DNA of 64,000 nt, taken from Loripinus fragilis (taxonomy: Eukaryota; Mollusca; Bivalvia; Lucinida; Lucinidae). Location of the stretch: positions 62,962,253-63,026,252 of the forward strand of contig OZ026525.1 in the NCBI GenBank assembly GCA_964019695.1. Reading direction: 5' to 3'. Positions 41,166 through 51,900 of this stretch are shown in pieces. Below the pieces are notes generated by a model. That model saw only the letters and a list, made by a program, of their open reading frames with translations. It was not told the DNA's origin and searched no databases. Made by a program: the position numbers and the translations under genes. Numbering within the stretch: the stretch's first letter is position 1; each line of letters opens with the position of its first letter.

Positions 41166-41995
41166 GCGGGATTCAGGCGGCAAAACATTGGACGTATTGG
41201 TGATCTTTTAAAATTTCAAATAAAATGTAAGTTCCGAGATGGGACGGACTCTTTCACTGGACCTTATCTGATAGATCTGCTTACAGCAATTAAGGTGTAA
41301 CCACGAGAGTCTTTCCCAGATCAACAAAATAACACTACTGTAACACGATTTTGAAATAATTGGATCACACACTAGCTCCCGAATTGGGATTATAAGGGGA
41401 GAGTGATGCCCGTTACAGGTACAGGAGAAAATTGCAATGGCGTGTAAAATTAGAAATTTTTGGCGTATATATTATTCTTGTACCGGTATCCTCGTGTACC
41501 CAATTTTGGCCTGTATATAATATTTGGGTCGTTGTGGTGTCGTTTATAACACATATAATATTGGTGCTTGTTCAGTAATTTATACATTCTCCTGGCATCT
41601 AATTTTAAAGTGTGATATACGTGATGGTATAAATATCTGTTCAAGGTACAGTTCGTGTATGGTTACTTGTTGTCGTAAAAAGATAATGTAAAGTATTAAT
41701 ATCAGGAGATTTAAGGCAGATAAGGCTTTCATGCATAAAACATCTAAATTATTAAATAGCTTGTGTGAGTATCTAATTCAATTTTCCTTTGGGAAAAGGT
41801 AGATCACCATTACGTCCAATATAACAGGAATCCCACACAGCGGCCATATTCTAGCCAATTTTATGGTGATACATATATATATATAGTGTTTTTGCTATGA
41901 GGTGATTCTAGTCACTCTATAAATAATCTGGAAGTCAATGTTGTTTATTTTTATGTATGAGGTATAATGCTCCCTATGTCGGCATCCTAAAATAA
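41166..41995 (+). repeat. Split direct repeat B2, right end of the Ngaro-type element
   Basis: The second copy of the 830-bp repeat. After CCTAAAATAA the two copies diverge (ATATGG after B1, ATGACA after B2), which places the right end of the element at about 41995. Confidence 0.9.
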
Positions 41996-42029
41996 ATGAC
42001 ACGTTATTTTGCAAACGTCCTGTACTTAT

Positions 42030-42250
42030 CTATTTACATGCAAGGGAATTGTTCATGTTTTTATTTTCGTCTGCTGACTTTCTTCAAAATTAAGTTTTTA
42101 AAAATAAACCACCAGGACCACCATCAGAGTGTCAAACAGTTTGGGTCCAGATCAAGACCGACATTCTATTGGTCTTCATCTGGGTTCAAACTGTTTGCAA
42201 AAGGCTATTGGCAGACGACATAATTATCCACTGGCACGCAAAGAGTTATA
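42030..42250. mobile_element. GCAGACGACA fold-back element
   Basis: Reverse-oriented copy with hairpin 42133-42197 (CAAACAGTTTGGGTCCAGAT, tip AAGACCGACATTCTATTGGTCTT abbreviated). It starts 35 bases after the retroelement's right end. Confidence 0.7.
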
Positions 42251-43654
42251 ACAGGTAAATACTTTAGTGTTCAATATATTGTCTCATATAGGGATATACA
42301 TGCATCATGTATACCATAAATATTAGGACACTTTAAATACATTCAACATGCTATGCCCTTTCAACAAAGCAAAAGTAATATTCAAAGGATCTAGTTAGAA
42401 TCAGTTTGACTTTCCAATGCATAATGGGACACTTTCATTCCTTCAAAAATATTTATTTCTTTTGTTGAGCTTTCAGTTTTGTATTATTTACGGTACATGT
42501 AGTCAAAAATGTACAGGTAACTTCTAAATTATCTCCCCAAAATCATTTTATTATAAAACATATTTTGTTTATAAAACAATTTCATCAATTATCGTGATTC
42601 GTTAATACTCTGCATATGGTATGTTCAATAGATATCACCATGCCTACCAAATGAATCAAGAAAACGTGCAAAAATCACTTTTAAATGCACTTTTTGTTTT
42701 CATGAAATTTCAGACCCCCTCCCCTTTCTACCTGCCATAACTCTCGAGTGCGTAGGAATTTTGAAAATATTTTGCTAGCTTGCTCTTGCCATTAGATTCA
42801 CCTGTTGCACTGATACTACATGCACCACACTAGAAGCTCAAAAGCAGCGTTCTGGGAATCAGAAAAATAGGCGTATAAGGCCCAAACCGTCAATGATCCT
42901 TTTGTAGGTCCTTGCTTTTAGAGGGTGCTGATTCTCAGACCGGCCTTGTAGCAAGAAAATGTATTCCCAGTTTGCGATCAATCCAGCCTGTTCAACTACA
43001 GGGACTTGCTAGAACATTGAAACTTATATTGAACTCTACTTTTAAGAATGCAAATAACAAAGGTGCTGACCAGACTGCGCTTTTAGGCTGGTCTACACCT
43101 TTGTTGTGCGACTGCAACATACTAAGCCAGGCCCCGAGGTTATAAAACTTTCATGAGCACGAAATTTCAACTGCTCATAAAAACTAAAATACTGACAAAT
43201 AAATAAGTTTCTTGTTTTAAGCCTTTCAGATGTTGTACTTATCATGCTAATAAATGTTAAAAATGCCAACTATTGTTGTCATTTTAACATTTATGAGCAG
43301 GATAAATTTCGTGCTCAGCTGAGTTGAGCATGGAAAACAGTTTTATAACCTCGGGGCCTGGGTTTCTTGCAACAAGGCCCAGATTATCATTTACATACAT
43401 GTTTAACTATTATACTTCTCAGGAAGGGAATAACAAAGTCACTGATTAAAACTGCAGATGTGCAGGCTAGTCTGGGCTTTTGCTGTTCACATGCAACAAA
43501 ATCTGGTTTTCTAGTGATGTGGCCGGTTTTGTTTACTGTCGTCTACACGTTACCTGCATTGTCCCATCTACCTGTTTATTTAATTGAACAGGAAACCAAG
43601 TCATCTTTGACACACATGGGTGAAAGTTTTCAGGATTATTCCTGAATTCAGGAT

Positions 43655-43693
43655 TTTGAGGATGACTTTCCACAGAAAGTCATCCTCAAAATG
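43655..43693. repeat. Short perfect hairpin
   Basis: TTTTGAGGATGACTTTC and GAAAGTCATCCTCAAAA are separated by CACA. A diverged relative is at 45693-45727 (TTTTGAGGCTGACTTTC). Confidence 0.75.
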
Positions 43694-44008
43694 CTGAATT
43701 AAGGAGATTATATTAGCTTCTCTGATTTATTTTCAGTCTGTCTAAGGACAACTGACCATTTAATCTTGAAATTGTGGATATGCAAGTTTTAAGATTGAAA
43801 TTTTGAAAGTTCAGGATTTTGGAAATTTTGAACTTTCACCCATGGACACACTGTTTACTTATTGGATTTATAATCATTTATACTTCCACAAAACACTTTG
43901 AGGCGTGACTGTAACAGTAAATGAATTGAATGAATTGAGGGTCATTATGTAGAAGTATACATTGAAAGGATTTGAAAACATAACAACAAAAACATTAACA
44001 TAATTAGA

Positions 44009-44014
44009 TTTATT
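44009..44014 (-). terminator. Candidate polyadenylation signal for TCHP
   Basis: AATAAA on the - strand (TTTATT on +), about 1.9 kb beyond the TCHP stop. Other AATAAA matches exist in this AT-rich region, so assignment is weak. Confidence 0.25.
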
Positions 44015-44017
44015 TGT

Positions 44018-44210
44018 TCTACGACACATATACATCTATAGAAAAATATCACAATAAGTTAACTTAGAAATGTGTCCATATCCAACATACAGAGTAGACC
44101 AAGATGAGACATTCTACAACATATATACATCTATAGAAAAATATCACAATAAGTTAACTTTTAGAAATGTGTCCATATCCACCATACAGTGTAGACCCAG
44201 ATGAGAGGCC
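44018..44210 (+). repeat. ~97-bp tandem duplication near the TCHP 3' end
   Basis: Two copies of the block containing CATCTATAGAAAAATATCAC and GAAATGTGTCCATATCCAxC. It could be in the 3' UTR or just beyond it, depending on the polyadenylation site. Confidence 0.8.
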
Positions 44211-44329
44211 ATACTAATCTGTCTAGATTTTGCACTGAAACAAACAGATATATATATATAATTTTTGATTTCAACCCCCTAACCCATAAAGCGCCACCTA
44301 TAATTTGCAGCAGATGACAATTTCAAATT

Positions 44330-44430
44330 GCTGCTTTTTCAAAAATAATAAATAAGGCATGATATTTCATGAGAATCGTCTGCTGGCAGATGATTCTCAT
44401 GAAATATCATACCTTATTTTTGTCGAAAAC
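44330..44430. repeat. Hairpin (AATAAGGCATGATATTTCAT arms)
   Basis: AATAAGGCATGATATTTCAT and GAGAATCGTCTGC pair with GCAGATGATTCTC and ATGAAATATCATACCTTATT, nearly perfect. Within the presumed TCHP 3' UTR or flank. Confidence 0.75.
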
Positions 44431-45224
44431 TAGGAAAGCTGTCGCAAAATTTGTCGTCTGCTGCAGTCGTGATTGGAACTTTAAGGATTAACATATGTTT
44501 TGAAATCAGAATCTAGCATTTACAGAGCAGTTCCATTATAATGCAATGTTTGGATTCAATAGAAATAGACTATGTTGTTAGTGAACTATCATCAACTGGT
44601 TCAACTAGGTAATAAAGGGACAACAATTTTACAAAGGAAGTGTGGGAAAATGAGAAATGACGCGGGTGGGGGGGGGGGGGGGTGTAACTTTGGGTTAATT
44701 TTGGTATGGGTGCGCTAGCCAGTTTTTTAAAACCTACCCCAAACATACATATACTTGATCTACGAAAAAAATGACCTACTCATATACTTGATTGAACAAA
44801 ATGTTTACATGTTCATATACTGTTTTTTGATTTTTATATACCTTCTTTGCTGTCTGTAAACTAAGTTTACAAATAAATATTACAATTTCGGTTTCTGAGC
44901 TGGATATCTGAGAAAAAAATAAAATATTTTCAAACAGGGGAATTACCATTTTATGGTAATTTTCCTATAATCCATAATAAAGTTTTTGGGGGAGCCCCAA
45001 CATGACTGTGTTCTATCCAAATCTGTGTTACAACAAGGTATAAAGAGACCGCACTGCAATGGCATAATTTCCAGAAAATTAATAAGAAAACCTTGTTTCC
45101 ACATTTATCATTGTCAAAATAGCATAAACCACTAATAAATTTGATAGAGTGAGACTTAGAGTAGCTACTGTCTGTGTTTGTGTATGAACAACGTGCATAG
45201 CTGACACTATAATTCAGTTATGAA

Positions 45225-45445
45225 AAACTTTCCTTGCTAGGGGCAACTTTCGTTGTCTGCTGATAACCTTTGCAAACATTTTGGACCCATATCAGGTCCG
45301 ACACAATGTCGGTCCTGATCTGGATCCAAATCGTTTGATACTCTGAAAGTGTTCCTGATAATTTTTTGAAAAAAAAAAAGAGTTAATTTTCAAAGTCAGG
45401 AGATGACAACAAAAGCATGAAAAATTATCCAGCATGCAATTAGTT
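45225..45445. mobile_element. GCAGACGACA fold-back element
   Basis: Hairpin 45273-45337 with tip GGTCCGACACAATGTCGGTCC abbreviated, plus the usual flanks. It lies 500 bases beyond the TCHP stop. Confidence 0.7.
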
Positions 45446-45945
45446 AACCCTTAAAACACCAACCGCTACACTGAGGCAGATCTATACACATGTGTTAATT
45501 TATCTGTCTTCACAGCACCCATCTAAGTTTATGGGTAAAAGTTAAAAATTTCTAAATCCCGAACACTAGATAATCAAATCTTAAAACTGGCAGTATGCCT
45601 ACAAAAAAATAATTTCAAGTTTAGCTGGACATTTGTCTGTAGATAAATTGAAAATAAATCTATTAATAATAATCTGCCAAATCCATTATTTTGAGGCTGA
45701 CTTTCTGTGGAAAGACACCCTCAAAATCCTGAATACAGGAATACAGAAATCCTGAAAACTTTCTCCCATCTAGGTCATATCTTCAGCCTCTGGCACAGAT
45801 CTCTAACTTCATATTCCACCTGACGAGTCCTGAACATCTCCATTCAACGGCAGTGCAGATGCGTCTATCTCACAAAACTACTTGACATAAGATGGGAAAG
45901 GACGGAATTAAAACAGATCTCTATTCACTGGCTATGACACAGCTA

Positions 45946-45972
45946 CTAAGTCCATGCTTGTTTTCCATGGTG
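45946..45972 (-). CDS. TCHP: TCHP terminal coding exon (27 nt)
   Basis: After acceptor TTTTCTCTTTCAG the frame reads HHGKQAWT and stops at TAG (45946-45948). With the previous exon the C terminus is GFTPR-HHGKQAWT, resembling the vertebrate ending YGHPKIAW plus one residue. The exon is tiny, but acceptor, phase, conserved Trp and an immediate stop agree. Confidence 0.8.
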   Translation of the reverse strand, partial: HHGKQAWT

Positions 45973-48900
45973 CTGAAAGAGAAAAGAAAACTATGACATT
46001 TTGGTACTTACTACATTGGATATCATTCTTTACCTATGCATGCACAGCTGTATCACATGTTTAGATAAACAAAAATTTTCAGCGTAAAAATACATATTTT
46101 CTTACAAAATAGCTTTAAGCACATGTTTTGGGTGCTCAAAAGAACCGTCTCATTGAGGCAGTTCTTTTCAGTACCCACAACATGTGTTTGGTTGAGAAAT
46201 AAGAAAACTATTTTTCTGTTACTCTTAAATAAAGACATGCTGTATTGTGGGTTGAGGTCTAAATTTTTGGTAGAAAAACAAGATAGTATGACTAGGACAT
46301 GCCACAATCACAGACCACAAACCAACCCACAGCATGAGGAAGAGACACAAAACACAGACAACTACACAACAGGAAGGTTACAATTACAGTAAAGCAAGCA
46401 GCTCTCTCTTTCCCAGCAAGATGATGCACTGTTCCACAGCAAATGGTATTTTTTCAATTCCAAATTTTGAAATGTGCATATTAATGGACCAACTATTTGA
46501 ATTTTTGTTTTATTTGATTATATTTTTAGAGTGCCAGTTTTTTCCAATTTTGCATAAAATGACGCGAAAAAATTCAATTCTGGGAGTCGGGTCATGTTCC
46601 CGAAATGGGCAGAAAAAAACATGCCGAACTTCATGCACTGGCTCATTTTATCAATATCTGTCTAGTAGACCATCCAGTGTCTTGGACAGTACCATTTTCA
46701 TTTTTGGAAATTAAGTCAGATCTGTTAGAGTATAATCAGAGTATGATTTGTGAAGCATCTGTATCAAGAGGGTTGACAGATTAAAACACTGCCCAGTGCC
46801 CAACCACATATCGTTTGTTGATTTTGTTTGTTTATTTCATTTTATTCTTTACACCCCAGTCAACAATTTTTCAGTTATGTTGGGACAGGTCTTCCTGGGT
46901 TGAACCAGTACTAAGCAGGGATTAATGTGTCTTGCTCAAAAACACAACGCAGTGCCTTCTGTGAGGCTCAAACTCGCAACCCCTCGATCTCGAGTCAAGC
47001 ACTCTACCACCCAGCCACTGCATGTCCATATCTTTTGTTGAGGTCATTAAATAATTTCTACAACCATTCTTATTTATTCCTATCAATGACTTAAAGGGAT
47101 ACAACTGCTTGAAATGCACACAATATGAAACCTGTGCTAATAGTCACTTGAAAGCCTGCATGAAGAAAGAAGAGTTACCACGTACCCTTGGTGTAAACCC
47201 TCGTAACCTCATCCTCTCTGTCTCTTGTCTGAGGAAATCTTCGTAGTCTTTTTCTCCCTTCTTCTCCTCATCATACTCCTCTTGTAACCTCATCCTTGCT
47301 GAATGATCTCGTTCCCTTCTTGCAGTAGCCTAGGTCAGAAACATAAAACAGTCATAAATAATTCAATATAAAAATTCTGAGGAAATCTTCGTAGTCTTTT
47401 TCTCCCTTCTTCTCCTCATCATACTCCTCTTGTAACCTCATCCTCGCTGAATGATCTCGTTCCCTTCTTGCAGTAGCCTAGGTCAGAAACATAAAACAGT
47501 CATAAATAATTCAATATAAAAATTCTGAGGAAATCTTCGTAGTCTTTTTCTCCCTTCTTCTCCTCATCATACTCCTCTTGTAACCTCATCCTCGCTGAAT
47601 GATCTCGTTCCCTTCTTGCTGTGGCCTCGGTTAGAAACATAAAACAGTCATAAATAATTCAATATAATAATTCTGAGGAAATCTTCATAGTCTTTTTCTC
47701 CCTTCTTCTCCTCATCATATTCCTCTTGTAGCCTCATCCTTGCTGAATGATCTCGTTCCCTTCTTGCTGTGGCCTCGGTTAGAAACATAAAACAGTCATA
47801 AATAATTCAATATAATAATTCTGAGGAAATCTTCGTAGTCTTTTTCTCCCTTCTTCTCCTCATCATATTCCTCTTGTAACCTCATCCTTGCTGAATGATC
47901 TCGTTCCCTTCTTGCTGTGGCCTCGGTTAGAAACATAAAACAGTCATAAATAATTCAATATAATAATTCTGAGGAAATCTTCGTAGTCTTTTTCTCCCTT
48001 CTTCTCCTCATCATATTCCTCTTGTAACCTCATCCTTGCTGAATGATCTCGTTCCCTTCTTGCTGTGGCCTAGGTTAGAAACATAAAACAGTCATAAATA
48101 ATTCAGTATCATAATTCTGAGGAAATCTTCGTAGTCTTTTTCTTCCTTCTTCTCCTCATCATACTCCCCTTGTAACCTAATCCTTGCTGAATGATCTGGT
48201 TCCCTTCTTGCTGTAGCCTAGGTTAGAAACATAAAACAGTCATAAATAATTCAGTATAATAATTCTGAGGAAATCTTCGTAGTCTTTTTCTTCCTTCTTC
48301 TCCTCATCATACTCCCCTTGTAACCTAATCCTTGCTGAATGATCTGGTTCCCTTCTTGCTGTAGCCTAGGTTAGAAACATAAAACAGTCATAAATAATTC
48401 AATATAATAATTCTGAGGAAATCTTCGTAGTCTTTTTCTCCCTTCTTCTCCTCATCATACTCCTCTTGTAACCTCATCCTTGCTGAATGATCTGGTTCCC
48501 TTCTTGCTGTGGCCTAGGTCAGAAACATAAAACAGTCATAAATAATTCAATATAATAATTCTGAGGAAATCTTCGTAGTCTTTTTCTCCCTTCTTCTCCT
48601 CATCATACTCCTCTTGTAACCTCATCCTTGCTGAATGATCTCGTTCCCTTCTTGCTGTGGCCTAGGTGAGAAACATAAAACAGTCAATTAGAGATATGTG
48701 AAATATACTCCTTGTAACCTCATCCTTGCTGAATGATAAGAAAATTTAATAGCACCATTTATCGTTTTTTTGCACTCCATACATGAAACAGACTGAATGC
48801 GTTATCTTGACTAAAGGGTGTGAAAAAAACTACAAATGATGCTATTAAATTTTCTTACCATTTTTTATTATCTGATGCTAAACCAGATTTTTCCGGGCAT

Positions 48901-51900
48901 TTCCACCATGATTTTTTGCATATTGCACAAGCTCGATGAAAATAACCATCTGAAATCTGGTTGCCAATCTTAGTCTTGATCAGGCCTGTATATATCACCT
49001 TCGAGCACATCATAAAATTGAATACACAGCCCAAAACAACACGAATTTCTACACGTTTATATCTGCTTCTGGTACACTTTCCTTATGCAAAAAGTAAATC
49101 TGATAAAAGGAGAAAATTCTCTGACCTTCTATTTACACCATAAACGTAGGGACCCATATGAGGTTGCATGACATTCCCTGATTTTTTATTCCCTTCCTAG
49201 GACAAGAAATATTAATTATAATATACAGAACATGCAACATTTCTTTACCTTTTTATCTCCTTGAAATCTCAACCTGACGGCACTTGAATTGTTTTCTCGC
49301 TCAACCAGCGGTTGAGCATCCTACTGTTTGGTAGGCGTGTATGCACCGTGAATATAATGCCTCTCACAGAAAATCAAATACTTTTTCTATAAGATGAAGT
49401 TTCAACAAATAAGAGCTGGTGCCAATAGGGAGAACTGTCCTTCTTTGTTAATATAGGCCTATATCTGATTCAGCAAAATGTTTGGATCTTTAAAATGCCG
49501 TGATTATTTTCTTAAGCATGTGCTTTGGGTGCTCAAAAGAACCTTCATGTTGACAAACAAAAACACATCTACAGCTAAATACCAAGTCAAATTCTGGTTC
49601 TGGAGAAAAAGATTTTTAAAGAGTAAATACCATGTATGGGCATGGCGGCCATCTTGGTCATGTGACCACTGACCAGAACAATTGGTATAAATTTTAGGTA
49701 ACTTATCATAAGGAGTCTTCAAATAAAATTTGAGTTTAATTGGCCCAATGGTTTCTGAGAAAACTGTTTTAATATATTGATTGGGCTCCAATATGAGCGC
49801 CGTTGACTGAAAGGACAAACTTGACCTTTGGAACTTAATTATAGCCATTAACATATCAAGTGAGAATAATGACTTTGGTTTCAACAGTTTTCAAAAAATC
49901 AACTTTCCAAAAAAATTCCCATTTAAATGCATTATGATGCAAATTTGACCTTGACGTTAGGTATGTCAAGGTCAACCTAGGATAATCCTTTGAACAAACT
50001 TGGTAGGCCTCACATTCCCAATGCTACATAGAACAGCATTCTGGTTCTGGAGAGAGATTTTCAAAGGGTATTTACCATATATGGGCATGTCATGAGACCA
50101 GGACCATTTGAACAAACTTCCATTCCCGCATCCTAAGGAGTCTCCATATCAAATTTGAGTTTAATTTGCCCAGAGGAAAAGATGTTTGAAAATGTTGATG
50201 GACTCCAGATGGACACCCAAGTCACTGGTATACTATAAGCTCATCCATGAGCTCAGGTGAGCTAAAAAAGCTGGGAAAAAAATATAGACACCTATTTTTC
50301 AAATATTTTCCCTGCTTTTTTAATTAAATGTGGCATTGATGAAGATTGCCTACCTGCTCTAAAAGTTCTAATTTTAGTTCCTCTTTCTCAGCCTCGGCCT
50401 TCTCCTGGTCCCTTCTTGTAAGCTGATTGGCTATTTCCATCTCTCGTAACAACTGTTCTCGGTGGTGTAGAGATTCTTCCTGGCGTTCTCGAACCTCCTC
50501 CATACGGTCTTCTATCTGCTGATTCCTGGAGTCTAGTACCTGTAACCAAACAAAATATATGTTGTTTTTTTCTCCATTTGAGCCACAACATATATACAGC
50601 AATCCAAGCAACAATTTGTAAAATACACCAATGAAATATCTCAAGATAAGCTGTAAAGAGCATGATATTTGCAGTCAACTATTGTCATCCAAGTACATGC
50701 TAATATACATTAAAACTTGCTCATTTCTACTGTCCTGCCAGCCAAGAAGGACAGTGACTTCATGTTTTGTTTACAAAATTATCGGGGACTTATAATGGAT
50801 AGATCACTTGGGTATTAATCCTATCCTCAGGATAGGATTAATACACAAGTGATCTATCTATTCGCCTTAGCTCAAGTGAAGTGTTCACGTTTGTGTTTTA
50901 CTTAGCAGTTCTAAACAAAGTATTACGTCACTGTCACTCTTAGTTGGCACGACAGTATATGCTCATTTCACGGAAACAATAAGCAAAAATTGTGAATTAA
51001 AAATTATGGTGAAAAACTCATCTATAGAAAGAAAAGATGTTGTATACAACCTAGATCATGTCAATATAAATGCAAATATAAAATTTGATGAAATTCTATC
51101 CATTTGTTCTTAAGAAATCGAGTGAAAATGAAATTAAGACATCAATCAAGGGACGTAACTGAAAAAATAATGTGTAACAATCCCAACCTAGAGCTTGTCA
51201 ATATCAATGCATACGTGTAAAATTTGGTAAAATTCTATTAATTTGTTCTCAAGATATGGAGCAGAAACAAAATTATGATGGAAATTCTTATGTAATTATA
51301 TCAAGGGACATAACTCTGTTACAAATGCGAGAAATATGATGCATTGTTATATACCTTATGAGTGTTTACTATAGAAACTTGACGTGTTTCAATCGCTGAC
51401 AGTTGTACTTGTCACAATGCCACAAATCACTGTCCGCGGGCTTCATTCCCATTAATACATGGCAGCAGAGGGCTGCAATGCCATTAAAGCCCGCTCAAGG
51501 ACATCGTCTGCAAGTTGAGATATATCGTCGCTAATGTTTTATGGAGAAATGACCAAACTATTTCAATTAGCATAAACTACGCTCCTTTAACATATCTGAC
51601 AGGTGGCAATCGAAAATGTTTTGAACAATCGATGAACGCGGATCACAGATCACTTGAAACAGTGTTTTTGATTGCCATTTGTCGCCAGTCGGGCGACAAA
51701 CGGCAGTCAAAAGCTCTGTTTCTAGTGATCTTGGATCAACGTTCGTCGATAGTATTAACTTTTTCGATTGCCTCCTATCTGAAGTGTTTATTTAATATAG
51801 GCCTACTGAATACGTAGCCAAAACAATCCGGAACAAGGGCTACTTGGAATAATTTACAGTCAGGTAACAAACGGCAATCAAAAACTCTGTTTCTGACGAT

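Larger units (their letters stand above)
37710..41995 (+). mobile_element. 5'-truncated Ngaro/DIRS-type tyrosine-recombinase retrotransposon
   Basis: Order: end of an RT/RNase H ORF (37710-37895), a tyrosine recombinase ORF, an SGNH hydrolase ORF, repeat B1 (39455-40284), a unique segment (40285-41165) and repeat B2 (41166-41995). Ngaro elements have split direct repeats arranged A1-ORFs-B1-A2-B2, so the unique segment should be A2. Its partner A1, the gag and most of the RT are missing at the left end. The order RT, recombinase, SGNH and the split repeats together fit Ngaro; DIRS-type alternatives are less likely without a methylase ORF. Confidence 0.82.
37200..42900. mobile_element. 5.7-kb insertion with 11-bp terminal inverted repeats
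   Basis: Unit I reads uninterrupted TGTTTTCAAA|TTTTGTAG at 22280/22281. In unit II the same flanks are separated by a segment starting GGATCATTGAC (37200-37210) and ending GTCAATGATCC (42890-42900). The junctions show no target duplication. It contains a hairpin at 37424, the Ngaro-type retroelement and a fold-back element at 42030-42250. Either the insert is one transposon hosting others, or the ends mark a more complex event. Confidence 0.65.
22500..42990 (+). repeat. Tandem segmental duplication, unit II with insertions
   Basis: It repeats the landmarks of unit I in the same order: exon B at 23022, minisatellite, the GGGAGTGAAATAAC block at 25536, paired CAGTAAAACCTG elements at 26346 and 26740, the ATGCCCCCGCC-type element at 29596, the GCAGACACCCTGCTTC block near 37030, and GAGGGTGCTGATTCTCAGAC at 42922. 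The offset from unit I grows stepwise from 6.1 kb to about 20.6 kb because of insertions, for example 27920-28268, about 29735-30790, probably 30960-35640, and 37200-42900. Confidence 0.65.

Noticed and set aside
39739..41644. Identical 64-codon - strand ORFs at 39739 and 41450 as a conserved small gene
   Set aside because: They lie in the two copies of the retroelement's split direct repeat, so identity reflects the repeat.
46334..46714. 126-codon + ORF
   Set aside because: Low-complexity start, no familiar domain, antisense to the TCHP last intron; likely chance.
47231..48710. CRISPR-like regular direct repeats
   Set aside because: The units are wholly repeated with no unique spacers, and the sequence is a eukaryotic exon-intron border.
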